Shown here: positions 14,994-23,129 of the stretch, piece after piece
Layout: each line of letters starts with the position of its first letter
Position numbering within the stretch: the first letter of the stretch is position 1
Source: Acinetobacter sp. Marseille-Q1618
GTDB taxonomy: Bacteria > Pseudomonadota > Gammaproteobacteria > Pseudomonadales > Moraxellaceae
Reading direction: 5' to 3'
DNA length: 64,000 nucleotides
Assembly: GCF_902809855.1 (NCBI RefSeq)
Contig: NZ_CADDWJ010000001.1
Span: 1 to 64,000 of the forward strand
The notes under the pieces: model-generated
What the model saw: only the letters and a program-made list of their open reading frames with translations
Told to the model about the DNA's origin: nothing
The model's database searches: none
Made by a program: the position numbers and the translations under genes

Positions 14994-15043
14994 AAGATAG
15001 ATCTAAATTATTTTATTATTATAAATCAATAAAATACATATTT

Positions 15044-15060
15044 GTTCAATTGTCGCCATC
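15044..15060 (+). repeat. Degenerate copy of the tmRNA 3' end (candidate attR)
   Basis: Fourteen of 17 bases match the tmRNA T-arm/acceptor segment at 3942-3958 (GTTCAA...CGCCATC). A terminator very like the ssrA terminator follows 37 bases later, the same arrangement as at ssrA. It is probably an old or diverged attachment site, but the short length leaves room for coincidence. Confidence 0.45.
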
Positions 15061-15096
15061 AAAATTTAATTCAGAGATGTCCGACTGAATGTAAAA

Positions 15097-15129
15097 AAGC
15101 CTTTAAACTCAATGTTTAAGGGCTTTTTT
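15097..15129 (+). terminator. Second ssrA-like terminator
   Basis: AGCCTTTAAAC and GTTTAAGGGCT form a stem with one mismatch around TCAAT, followed by six Ts. It shares the AAAAGCC stem base and GGGCTTTTTTATTG end with the terminator at 4011-4044. No complete gene precedes it apart from the island's head operon. Confidence 0.7.
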
Positions 15130-15187
15130 ATTGTCTCTATTGTCCGATCTTATCCGATGCGATTTGACCCTAACTTTGCCTTCTTTG

Positions 15188-15239
15188 GGTAATTTTTGGG
15201 AAAATTTACCCAGCAAATATCATAAATATATTGGGTAAT
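15188..15239. repeat. Arm-type repeats of the second integrase
   Basis: TTGGGTAAT occurs near 15188 and 15231, and its inverted form ATTTACCC lies near 15204, immediately upstream of the second integrase. The set parallels the GTATCCC sites before the first integrase but has a different sequence. Each integrase therefore seems to have its own sites. Confidence 0.45.
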
Positions 15240-15243
15240 ATAA

Positions 15244-16389
15244 ATGGCACTTACTGATCAAGAATGTAAAAAAGCACAACCTAGCGATAAGCAATACCGT
15301 CTTTCAGATGCGAATGGCTTATCATTAATTATTAGCCCTAAAGGACAGAAATATTGGAATATCCGTGTCACTGTTCATAGACAGCGTAAATCTGAATCCT
15401 TAGGACAATATCCAGATATTAGTTTAAAAAAAGCACGTGAGATCGCACTTGAACTAAAATATAAATATTCTCGTTCTGCTGTCCATGAAGAATTAAAACC
15501 TTTTTTTCGTGATGTCGCAGAGGAATGGTTTGAAAATCAAAAGGAAACTTGGTCTAAGAAACATATTAGTAATGTACGTGCTTCTTTAGATGAATTGTAT
15601 CTAAGCCTAGGCGATAAGCGTATTAACCAAATCCAAGCTCCTGAAATTTTGCAAAATATTAAAAAAATTGAAGCAAGAGGCTCTCTTGAAGTAGCAAAAC
15701 GAACCTTATCTCGTTGTGGTATGGTGATGAAATACGCCATTGCAAATGGTTATCGTTTAGACAATCCTGCTGGAGATTTAGTTTATGCACTTAAATCTAA
15801 GCGAGTTAAGAACCTAGCTTCACTTGCAGCAAGCGAAATGCCTGAGTTTTTGGCAAAGGTTCGTGCTTATCCAAGTGATGCACAAACACACCATGCACTT
15901 ACATTAATTATGCTTACAGGTGTGCGTGTTAGTGAGTTACTTCAAGCCACATGGGACGAGTTTAATTTAGAGGAGCGTAAATGGGACATTCCTGCTGAAC
16001 GAATGAAAAATGGCTTAGCACATCGTGTACCTTTAACAGACTATATGATTACAGAGCTACAAGCACTACGTTTAACGCATAATCAGGACTTACTTTTTCC
16101 ACATAGATTAAATAATAAAGAGCCAATGCGCAGTGAATCCATTCTACAAGTCATCAAACGTTCAGGTTATGCAGGTCGTATGACTACTCATGGTTTCCGC
16201 TCTTTATTTAGCACAGTCGTCAATGAGTCCAATTTATTTAATTTTGATGCAATTGAACGTCAGCTTGCTCATGTTTCTCAAAATAGAATTCGTTCTGCTT
16301 ATAATCGAGCACAGTACTGGGATGAACGTGTCAAGATGATGGAATGGTATAGCCGTCAAGTTCAGTTATGGGGTAGTGAAGTGATATAA
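15244..16389 (+). CDS. Second tyrosine integrase
   Basis: This 381-residue integrase has an N-terminal DUF4102-type domain (YRLSDANGLSLIISPKGQKYW) and a complete catalytic domain: TGVRVSEL, HGFRSLF, LAHVSQN and the nucleophile within IRSAYNRAQYW. It is only distantly similar to the island integrase. It follows a tmRNA-like attachment remnant and its own repeats, so it marks another element that entered the same hotspot. Nothing else of that element is recognisable: a broken transposase follows directly. The protein itself looks intact. It could belong to a small or mostly deleted element, or be domesticated. Confidence 0.88.
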   Translation: MALTDQECKKAQPSDKQYRLSDANGLSLIISPKGQKYWNIRVTVHRQRKSESLGQYPDISLKKAREIALELKYKYSRSAVHEELKPFFRDVAEEWFENQKETWSKKHISNVRASLDELYLSLGDKRINQIQAPEILQNIKKIEARGSLEVAKRTLSRCGMVMKYAIANGYRLDNPAGDLVYALKSKRVKNLASLAASEMPEFLAKVRAYPSDAQTHHALTLIMLTGVRVSELLQATWDEFNLEERKWDIPAERMKNGLAHRVPLTDYMITELQALRLTHNQDLLFPHRLNNKEPMRSESILQVIKRSGYAGRMTTHGFRSLFSTVVNESNLFNFDAIERQLAHVSQNRIRSAYNRAQYWDERVKMMEWYSRQVQLWGSEVI

Positions 16390-16390
16390 T

Positions 16391-17216
16391 ATAGGACTTA
16401 CGCACTATTCTTTTACTAATTTTTGTGGCAGAAGATGATTTTTGTCTAAAATAAAACTATCAATAAAATTCTTAATAATTGGTCTAAATAGACCCTTCTG
16501 CCATTGATAAATATTCATAAAAATATCATTCCAGTGTATTTTTTGTATCTGCACATAAGCCATTAATGATGCAAAAATATGATTGTTAATGAGCTTCGCT
16601 CACCTAACCTGAAACTTTTCAATATGACATACTTGCTTAATGATATCGGTGATATTGCTCAATTTTCCAATGACTTGCCTGTAAATTTTGAAGCCCTTCA
16701 ATGGTTAAATACTCATCAGCATCATAAACAATATAAAATCTCTGCTGTTCTTTGAGCTGAGTCTTAAATGATTGTACAAATTCAAAGTCTTTAAGCCACA
16801 TTTTTTGACTATTTTCAAATGCAGCTAATTGCCTAATCTGATGCCAAATCCCTTTTTCAAGTGATACCTTGCGATTACTGTCGATACCAAACATAAATCG
16901 AATACCATGATTTCTTATGGTTTTTAGATTTGATGTTGTAATATACCAACGATCACCTCTGACATAAGCAATGTCTGCATCCCATTTTATAATTTTATCT
17001 ACGATATCCCTGAAGTAATCATTCTTGATTTTATTTTCAGATTTGTCTTAATTTCTGAAATTGATAGGCATATTTTTTACCCAGCTGATCTGTCGCATAC
17101 AGTGTAATAAGATTGATCGCTTTTTACAGAGCGATGGTGTTTCCCTGACCAGAAAAACCTGACTAAATCCATATATTGACTATAAGGTTTATCTAATCTG
17201 GTTGTAATTTTATCAA
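16391..17216 (-). pseudogene. Decayed IS transposase remnant
   Basis: Read on the minus strand, consecutive segments in different frames make up a transposase: DKPYSQYMDLVRFFWSGKHH, NLITLYATDQLGKKYAYQFQ, DADIAYVRGDRWYITTSNLK, then FGIDSNRKVS and HWKIEQYHR. KQVCHIEKFQVR and NHIFASLMAYVQIQKIHW follow, up to a stop at 16405-16407. At least two frameshifts and several stops break it, and the N-terminal part is missing at a palindrome at 17217. The pattern resembles IS4/IS701-type DDE transposases of Acinetobacter, but the family was not verified. The outer end ATAGGACTTACG (16391-16402) is probably the terminal inverted repeat. An 85-residue open stretch (16637-16894) is a fragment of it. Confidence 0.78.
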
Positions 17217-17247
17217 CTACGATCAAATGTATTACATTTGATCGTAG
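17217..17247. repeat. 31-base perfect palindrome
   Basis: CTACGATCAAATGT, ATT and ACATTTGATCGTAG form a perfect 14-base inverted repeat. It lies 13 bases after the CoA-transferase stop and exactly where the transposase remnant begins. It may act as a transcription stop or mRNA-stabilising hairpin, although no T-run follows on the minus strand. It could also be a scar of the IS deletion. Confidence 0.7.
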
Positions 17248-17259
17248 AATTTTGAAAAC

Positions 17260-17898
17260 CTATAGATCAGTCGTAATCAACTTTAAGTCAGTCACATTTT
17301 TAATGTGCTCTAAACTCACTCCATCAGCTAACTCAATCAGTTTAACACCGTCTTCTGTAATATCCATGACACCTAAATCACTAATAATTCGGCTAACCAC
17401 GGCTTTGCCTGTGAGAGGCAAAGTACATTGTGGCACAATTTTTGGGCTGCCATCTTTGGCGCAGTGTTCCATCAGAACGACGACTTTTTTAACGCCAGCC
17501 ACCAAATCCATTGCACCGCCCATGCCTTTGACTTTTTTACCTGGTATCATCCAGTTGGCAAGATCACCTTTTTCAGAAACTTCCATTGCGCCTAAAATTG
17601 CAATATTGACATGACCACCACGGATCATGGCAAAAGATTCAGAGCTTGAGAAAAATGAAGCACCTTGGCGGGCAGTCACGGTTTGTTTGCCTGCATTGAT
17701 CAAGTCTGCATCTACTGTTTCAGCCGTTGGAAATTCATCAATACCGAGTAAACCATTTTCTGACTGCAACCAGACATTAATGTCTTCGGGAATATAATTG
17801 GCAACCAAAGTCGGTAGACCAATACCTAAATTGACATAAAAACCATCTTCTAGTTCAAGCGCAGCACGTTGTGCCATTTCATTGCGTGTCCAAGCCAT
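17260..17898 (-). CDS. 3-oxoacid CoA-transferase, subunit B
   Basis: This is the 212-residue beta subunit of a class I CoA-transferase (acetoacetate, 3-oxoadipate or similar). It moves CoA from succinyl-CoA or another thioester to a 3-oxoacid. The catalytic Glu lies in SENGLLG (residues about 46-52). [12 protein letters not shown] and the [20 protein letters not shown] block are family landmarks. It is translated three bases after subunit A, and the two form a heteromer. Acetoacetate released by the BKACE enzyme encoded nearby would be a natural substrate, but pcaJ-like or other specificity cannot be excluded from sequence. Confidence 0.9.
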   Translation of the reverse strand: MAWTRNEMAQRAALELEDGFYVNLGIGLPTLVANYIPEDINVWLQSENGLLGIDEFPTAETVDADLINAGKQTVTARQGASFFSSSESFAMIRGGHVNIAILGAMEVSEKGDLANWMIPGKKVKGMGGAMDLVAGVKKVVVLMEHCAKDGSPKIVPQCTLPLTGKAVVSRIISDLGVMDITEDGVKLIELADGVSLEHIKNVTDLKLITTDL

Positions 17899-17901
17899 GT
17901 C

Positions 17902-18606
17902 TTAAGCCTCCTCTGCTTTTAAGGTCATTTGTTCAATGCGTTTTTCAGGATTTGCATTGAGCACAATTCGGTTGACATAAATACCAGGTAAATGAATATC
18001 ATCTGGGTCAATTTCACCAATTTCGACAATCTGTTCCACTTCAACAATGGTGAATTTCCCTGCCATAGCACAGTCAGGATTAAAATTTCGTGCAGTTTTA
18101 CGGAACACCAAATTACCTGCTTTATCCGCTTTATAGGCTTTGACCAAAGCAAGATCTGCGGTGAGTGAGGGTTCTAAAATATAAGGTTTTCCATCAAATT
18201 CACGGACTTCTTTGCCTTCTGCAATCAGTGTACCAACGCCTGTCTGTGTATAAAATGCAGGAATACCTGCACCCCCTGCACGGAGTTTTTCGGCTAATGT
18301 GCCTTGTGGTGTCAGTTCGACTTCAAGTTCGCCTTGTAAAAACTGACGTTCAAATTCTTTGTTTTCACCAACATAGGATGAAATCATTTTTTTAATCTGT
18401 TTGGTGGCAAGCAGTTTACCCAAACCAATACCATCCGTTCCTGCATTGTTGGAAATACAGGTTAAGTCTGTAACACCTGTTTCCATCAGGGCGTCAATTA
18501 AAACTTCAGGAATACCACATAATCCAAAACCACCTACTGCAATGGTTTGTTTATTTTTTACCACATCTGCAAGTGCAATACGTGCATTGGCTACGACTTT
18601 ATTCAT
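17902..18606 (-). CDS. 3-oxoacid CoA-transferase, subunit A
   Basis: This is the 234-residue alpha subunit paired with the gene just downstream. The CoA-binding landmark [16 protein letters not shown], the [11 protein letters not shown] segment, FYTQTGVGT and the C-terminal [20 protein letters not shown] are typical of the family. The ATG at 18606 is preferred over one 48 bases upstream because it has a GGAG ribosome binding site and begins the conserved domain. The two genes form an operon on the minus strand, next to a LysR gene that also points left, with a 186-base gap between them that probably holds the promoter. Confidence 0.9.
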   Translation of the reverse strand: MNKVVANARIALADVVKNKQTIAVGGFGLCGIPEVLIDALMETGVTDLTCISNNAGTDGIGLGKLLATKQIKKMISSYVGENKEFERQFLQGELEVELTPQGTLAEKLRAGGAGIPAFYTQTGVGTLIAEGKEVREFDGKPYILEPSLTADLALVKAYKADKAGNLVFRKTARNFNPDCAMAGKFTIVEVEQIVEIGEIDPDDIHLPGIYVNRIVLNANPEKRIEQMTLKAEEA

Positions 18607-18792
18607 TGGCTGACTCCATGTCTTTTTTAAATTATTAACATCGAATAGAAGCATTGAGAAATTGAATATTTTAAATATGTAATGAGGAAAACTTATTAAT
18701 CAAAAAAATACACATTTAGAGATTAAAGTATTTTTTATTTAGGTGAGATATAGCGTAGAAGAAAATTTTAATATACAAACCAATATATAAAC

Positions 18793-19677
18793 TTATTGAA
18801 AATAATGCTCACAAATAAGATTAATAAATTGTTGAGAAATATGAGAAAGCTCAAAGTCTTTTCGATATAAAACACCAAATGCCAAAGATACGTTTCCATC
18901 AGTGATATCCAAAACTGTGTTATGTTCTTGATCAATAAAATTTTGGAAGTGCCGAGGAATTGCAGTGACACCCATTCCATATGCTACAAAATGTGACAAT
19001 GAACTGATTTGATGACATTCAACCTTTAAATCCAAAACTAAATTGTTTTTTAAACAACTCTCTTCAATGACATGGCGAATAATTGAGGGCTTTTGTAAGG
19101 TAACAAAAGGATACGTACATAGCTCAGCCATGGTGATGTGTTTGTACTGAGCGAGCACATGGTTCTTCGGTACAATTGCAATGAAGTCTTCTTTAAATAA
19201 GATGTGGAACATCAGTTGGTGACGAAATTGTGGTTCAAAACAAATCCCTATTTCAAAAATACCGTCTTGAACTTTTTCGATAATCTTTTCATTGGGTACA
19301 TCGTGAATTGAAAAACTAATATTTGGAAATTTTTTGGAAAACTCCTGTAAAACTATAGGCAATACAGCATGGGTTGCAAAGGGCATTGAAGCAATATTGA
19401 GTATGCCACGATTCAGTTGGAAGCGTTGTTTGACATCTTTTTCCATATCCTCCCAATTTGCGAGAAGTTTTTTTGCATAAGGAATTAAAGCTAATCCTTC
19501 ATAAGTTAAATTTACTTGTCGTGTACTACGTTTAAAGAGTTTCCCACCCAATTCTTCCTCTAAGGACTTGATACTTAAACTTAAAGCAGACTGACTTAAA
19601 CACAGTTCATCAGCTGCATGTGCATAGTTCAAGGTTCGAGCAAGGATTAAAAAAGCTTTAAGTTGTTTTAATGTCAT
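18793..19677 (-). CDS. LysR-family transcriptional regulator
   Basis: This 294-residue regulator has an N-terminal winged helix-turn-helix (LKQLKAFLILARTLNYAHAA, LSQSALSLSIKSLEEELG, LFKRSTRQVNLTYEG). A periplasmic-binding-protein-like effector domain from about residue 90 follows. It lies between the CoA-transferase pair and the divergent oxidoreductase operon, the usual position of a LysR activator of a neighbouring catabolic operon. The 332-base divergent spacer holds an AT-rich dyad (19768-19786) that could be its binding site. The likely inducer is the substrate of the pathway, which is unknown. Confidence 0.92.
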   Translation of the reverse strand: MTLKQLKAFLILARTLNYAHAADELCLSQSALSLSIKSLEEELGGKLFKRSTRQVNLTYEGLALIPYAKKLLANWEDMEKDVKQRFQLNRGILNIASMPFATHAVLPIVLQEFSKKFPNISFSIHDVPNEKIIEKVQDGIFEIGICFEPQFRHQLMFHILFKEDFIAIVPKNHVLAQYKHITMAELCTYPFVTLQKPSIIRHVIEESCLKNNLVLDLKVECHQISSLSHFVAYGMGVTAIPRHFQNFIDQEHNTVLDITDGNVSLAFGVLYRKDFELSHISQQFINLICEHYFQ

Positions 19678-19767
19678 CTATTTTCTCATTCATCATCTAT
19701 TTTCAGATCAGCTGGCACACCTTAAAGCATGTTGCAAAAATAGTGAAGTTGCCAAAAACGATGAGTG

Positions 19768-19786
19768 TATTTTCACATTAAAAATA
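19768..19786. promoter_or_regulatory. Candidate LysR-type binding dyad
   Basis: TATTTT and AAAATA form an inverted repeat with seven bases between, in the spacer between the divergent LysR and oxidoreductase genes. The AT-rich T...A symmetry fits a LysR box, but such short AT repeats are common in this genome. Confidence 0.3.
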
Positions 19787-20009
19787 GTGATGCAGATTTG
19801 CATGAAAATAGAGTTTTCCTTGATAAATATAAAAAACCAATAAGATCAATGTTATTGCTCAAAGAGCTGCGATGATCGGCCTATTTAGGGAATAGCCTGT
19901 CGCAAAATGTTAAGTCGATGTCGTCAAATGTAAAGGATATAAAGATTGACTGTTGTAGTTTTAGGTTATGCATTTAGCAATCAATAATAAGCAAAACATG
20001 GATAGGAAA

Positions 20010-20996
20010 ATGACACAGACACAAGCAGTACGCTTTTATGAAACGGGCGCACCAGATGTAATGCAATTGGAAACGGTAAACTTAGCTGAACCTCAGACGG
20101 GTGAAGTACGTTTACGTCATGTTGCAGTGGGTTTGAATTATGCGGATACCTATTTCCGTAACGGTACTTATCCAATCCCACTGCCAAATGGTATTGGTAC
20201 TGAGGCTTCTGGCATTATTGAAGCTCTTGGTGAGGGTGTGACTGATTTTGCAGTTGGTGATCGTGTCACATATACAGGGTTTTTAAACACGCTTGGTGCA
20301 TATAGCACTGAACGTAATATTCCAGCCAATGCTTTGATCAAACTGCCAGAAGCCATTTCTTGTGAAACAGCAGCCGCAATGACCATGCGTGGTTTAACTG
20401 CTTCTTATTTAATGCGCCGTATTTATGACTTTAAAACAGGTGACACAATTTTGCTGCATGCCGCAGCAGGTGGGGTTGGGCTAATTGTATCGCAATGGGC
20501 AAAACTACTGGGTTTAACGGTGATCGGTACAACTTCTACTGAGGAAAAAGCAGCTGTTGCTCGTGCACATGGCTGTGATCACGTGATTAATTATAGTCAT
20601 GAAAATGTGGCTGAGCGTGTGCGTGAGTTGACCAACGGTGTGGGAGTCAATGTCGTTTTTGACAGTGTCGGAAAAGATACTTTCATGTCCTCTTTAGATT
20701 CATTAAAACGTCGTGGCTTAATGGTCTGCGTGGGTACAGCTTCGGGTCCAATCGCAGAATTTAATCCTGTATTACTTGCAATGAAAGGTTCGTTATTTAT
20801 TACACGTCCAGCACTAGCAGATTACATCGCCGATCCTGCTGAAAAACAAGCTTTAGCCAATGAATTATTTGATCATGTTGCAAGTGGCCGTATCAAAATT
20901 GAAATTAATCAACGCTATGAACTTAAGGATGCTGTTCAAGCCCATCGTGATTTAGAAGCACGTAAAACCATCGGATCTTCAATTTTTGTGATCTAG
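20010..20996 (+). CDS. Quinone oxidoreductase-like zinc-free MDR dehydrogenase
   Basis: This 328-residue NADPH-dependent medium-chain reductase resembles QorA. It has an N-terminal GroES-like domain (GLNYADTYFRNGTYP, GTEASGIIEALGEGV) and a Rossmann domain with HAAAGGVGLIVSQWAK. FDSVGKDTF and RPALADYI follow. The catalytic-zinc cysteines of true alcohol dehydrogenases are absent, as in quinone reductases. The ATG at 20010 starts the conserved region. Two upstream in-frame ATGs (19968 and 19998) are less likely. It opens an operon with the dioxygenase 45 bases downstream and the BKACE gene, and probably reduces an unsaturated or carbonyl intermediate. Confidence 0.88.
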   Translation: MTQTQAVRFYETGAPDVMQLETVNLAEPQTGEVRLRHVAVGLNYADTYFRNGTYPIPLPNGIGTEASGIIEALGEGVTDFAVGDRVTYTGFLNTLGAYSTERNIPANALIKLPEAISCETAAAMTMRGLTASYLMRRIYDFKTGDTILLHAAAGGVGLIVSQWAKLLGLTVIGTTSTEEKAAVARAHGCDHVINYSHENVAERVRELTNGVGVNVVFDSVGKDTFMSSLDSLKRRGLMVCVGTASGPIAEFNPVLLAMKGSLFITRPALADYIADPAEKQALANELFDHVASGRIKIEINQRYELKDAVQAHRDLEARKTIGSSIFVI

Positions 20997-21041
20997 TCGC
21001 TTCAGTTTAGAAATGACGGTTTTTGCTAGAAAGGATTTCTC

Positions 21042-21890
21042 ATGCAAATAGAACAATTAGCCTGCAATATCGGTGCAGAATTACGCGGTGTAAATTTGGC
21101 AGATGCCATTCAAGATCAAGACCTGTTTGCTGAAATACGCTCACATTTACTCCAACACAAGGTTTTATTTTTAAGAGATCAAAATATTTCACGTGCTGAA
21201 CACGTTGCATTTGCTGAACTTTTTGGTCAACTTGAAGATCATCCAGTAGCAGGGAGTCATGCTGATCACCCTGGTTTGGTGCAGATTTATAAGACACCAG
21301 ACAGTCCTATTGATCGTTATGAAAATGCATGGCATAGCGATGCAAGCTGGCGCAAAATTCCACCAATGGGATGTGTGTTGCGTTGTGTGGAATGTCCGCC
21401 TGTTGGTGGCGATACCATGTGGACCAATATGGTCATGGCATACGAAAACTTACCAGAAGATGTAAAAGCGAAAATCGCAGATCTACGTGCTTATCACAGT
21501 ATCGAAGCGAGTTTTGGTGCGGCGATGCCGCTTGAAAAGCGTTTGGCGTTAAAAGCACAGTTTCCAGATGCGGAGCATCCTGTGGTTCGCACTCATCCTG
21601 AAACAGGTGAGAAGATTCTGTATGTAAATGCATTTACAACACATTTTAGTAATTATCACACCAAAGAACGAGTACGTTTTGGGCAAGATGCCAATCCAGG
21701 TGCAGCAGATTTACTGCGTTATTTAATCACCCAAGCATCTATTCCTGAATACCAAGTACGTTGGCGTTGGCAGCCAAACAGTATTGCGATTTGGGATAAT
21801 CGTAGCACGCAACATTATGCCGTGATGGATTATCCAGCGTGTCATCGCAAAATGGAGCGAGCTGGCATTATTGGCGATACAACATATTAA
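21042..21890 (+). CDS. TauD/TfdA-family 2-oxoglutarate dioxygenase
   Basis: This 282-residue Fe(II)/2-oxoglutarate-dependent dioxygenase has a visible metal triad: His and Asp in NAWHSDASW (about residues 98-106) and His in STQHYAVMDYP near the C-terminus. An Arg for 2-oxoglutarate follows (CHRKMERAGI). GGDTMWTNM is the usual family segment. Members hydroxylate sulfonates, sulfates, phenoxyacetates or carnitine-type compounds, releasing sulfite, an aldehyde or the like. The substrate cannot be read from sequence. The YeiH-type sulfate/sulfite exporter in the same cluster makes a sulfonate or sulfate ester one candidate. A strong AAAGGA ribosome binding site precedes the start. Confidence 0.9.
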   Translation: MQIEQLACNIGAELRGVNLADAIQDQDLFAEIRSHLLQHKVLFLRDQNISRAEHVAFAELFGQLEDHPVAGSHADHPGLVQIYKTPDSPIDRYENAWHSDASWRKIPPMGCVLRCVECPPVGGDTMWTNMVMAYENLPEDVKAKIADLRAYHSIEASFGAAMPLEKRLALKAQFPDAEHPVVRTHPETGEKILYVNAFTTHFSNYHTKERVRFGQDANPGAADLLRYLITQASIPEYQVRWRWQPNSIAIWDNRSTQHYAVMDYPACHRKMERAGIIGDTTY

Positions 21891-21943
21891 TTTTTAAAAA
21901 CTTACTAATTTTATCTATCTAATAAATAGCATAGGAGATGCAT

Positions 21944-22993
21944 ATGCAATTTTTTGATGATTCTTTACATCCAGAAAATATGGAAAAAGTGGTAATTACT
22001 GTTGCGCCGTATGGTCCTGAGTGGATGCCTGAAGATTTTCCAGAAGATATTCCTGTGACGATGGAGGAACAAATCCAAAAAGCAGTGGAATGTTATGAAG
22101 CAGGTGCGACTGTTTTACATTTACATGTACGTGAGTTAGACGGTAAAGGTTCAAAACGTCTATCAAAATTTAATGAACTGATTGCAGGTGTGCGTGCTGC
22201 TGTACCAGATATGATCATCCAAGTGGGTGGCTCGATTTCTTTTGCACCTGAAAGTGAAGGTGAAGCAGCGTTGTGGTTGAGTGATGATACCCGTCATAAA
22301 TTGGCAGAGTTAGATCCGAAACCTGATCAAGTCACTGTTGCTGTCAACACTACACAAATGAATATCATGGAGCTGTTATATCCAGAATATCTCAAAGGTA
22401 CATCACTTGAACATCCTGCAATTCAAGCGGCTTATGCTGAAATGACAGTACCTGCAGGTCCTGAATGGTTGATTGAGCATTTAAAGCGTTTGGCTGCCAA
22501 TGGTATTCAACCGCACTTCCAACTGACAGGAATGCATGGTTTAGAAACATTAGAGCGTCTTGTACGAAAAGGCTTATATAAAGGTCCAATGAACCTAACT
22601 TGGATTGGTATTGGTGGTGGTTTTGATGGTCCAAACCCATTTAACTTCTTTAATTTTATTCATCGTGTACCTGACGGTTGTACGTTGACTTCTGAATCTT
22701 TGCTGAAAAATGTATTACCACTCAATACCATTTCAATGGCAATGGGCTTGCATGCACGTGTGGGGAATGAAGACACCATTATTAACCATAAAGGTGAGCG
22801 CTTCTCTTCGGTTGAGCAGATCAAACAAACTGTGCGTATTGCACATGAGCTAGGTCGTGAAGTAGCAAATGGTCAAGAAGCACGTGAAATTTATCGAATC
22901 GGTGTACAGTACGACACCATTGAAGAAACTTTACTTGCAAATGGCATGGCACCTAATCGTAAAGTTGGGCAAAAAGGTGTACCACAGCGTTAA
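21944..22993 (+). CDS. BKACE-family beta-keto acid cleavage enzyme (DUF849)
   Basis: This 349-residue Zn-dependent enzyme condenses a beta-keto acid with acetyl-CoA and splits it into acetoacetate and a new CoA ester. Zinc-binding residues are visible in VLHLHVRELDGKGS (His-x-His), and other BKACE landmarks are QVGGSISFAPE and GTSLEHPAIQ. Members cover many substrates (3-keto-5-aminohexanoate, dehydrocarnitine and others), so the substrate here is open. It is longer than the usual 270-310 residues. The ATG at 21944 follows AGGAG; the ATG two codons earlier overlaps this spacer. Acetoacetate from this step would be activated by the CoA-transferase encoded upstream on the other strand. Confidence 0.9.
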   Translation: MQFFDDSLHPENMEKVVITVAPYGPEWMPEDFPEDIPVTMEEQIQKAVECYEAGATVLHLHVRELDGKGSKRLSKFNELIAGVRAAVPDMIIQVGGSISFAPESEGEAALWLSDDTRHKLAELDPKPDQVTVAVNTTQMNIMELLYPEYLKGTSLEHPAIQAAYAEMTVPAGPEWLIEHLKRLAANGIQPHFQLTGMHGLETLERLVRKGLYKGPMNLTWIGIGGGFDGPNPFNFFNFIHRVPDGCTLTSESLLKNVLPLNTISMAMGLHARVGNEDTIINHKGERFSSVEQIKQTVRIAHELGREVANGQEAREIYRIGVQYDTIEETLLANGMAPNRKVGQKGVPQR

Positions 22994-23129
22994 TTGCATC
23001 CAAATTCATAAGAGTTATACGGAATATTAACTCGAATAGGTTGCATTTAGGGGGGCTACACTTTTTAGGCTAAGTGTAATCCTCCAAAAATTAAAAATTA
23101 CAAATGATAAAAAATACAAGGAGGTGGTT

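Noticed and set aside
4089..16389. One prophage running from the first integrase to the second
   Set aside because: There are no tail or lysis genes, each integrase has its own type of arm repeats, and the left-end 17-mer recurs before the second integrase, so at least two elements are more likely.
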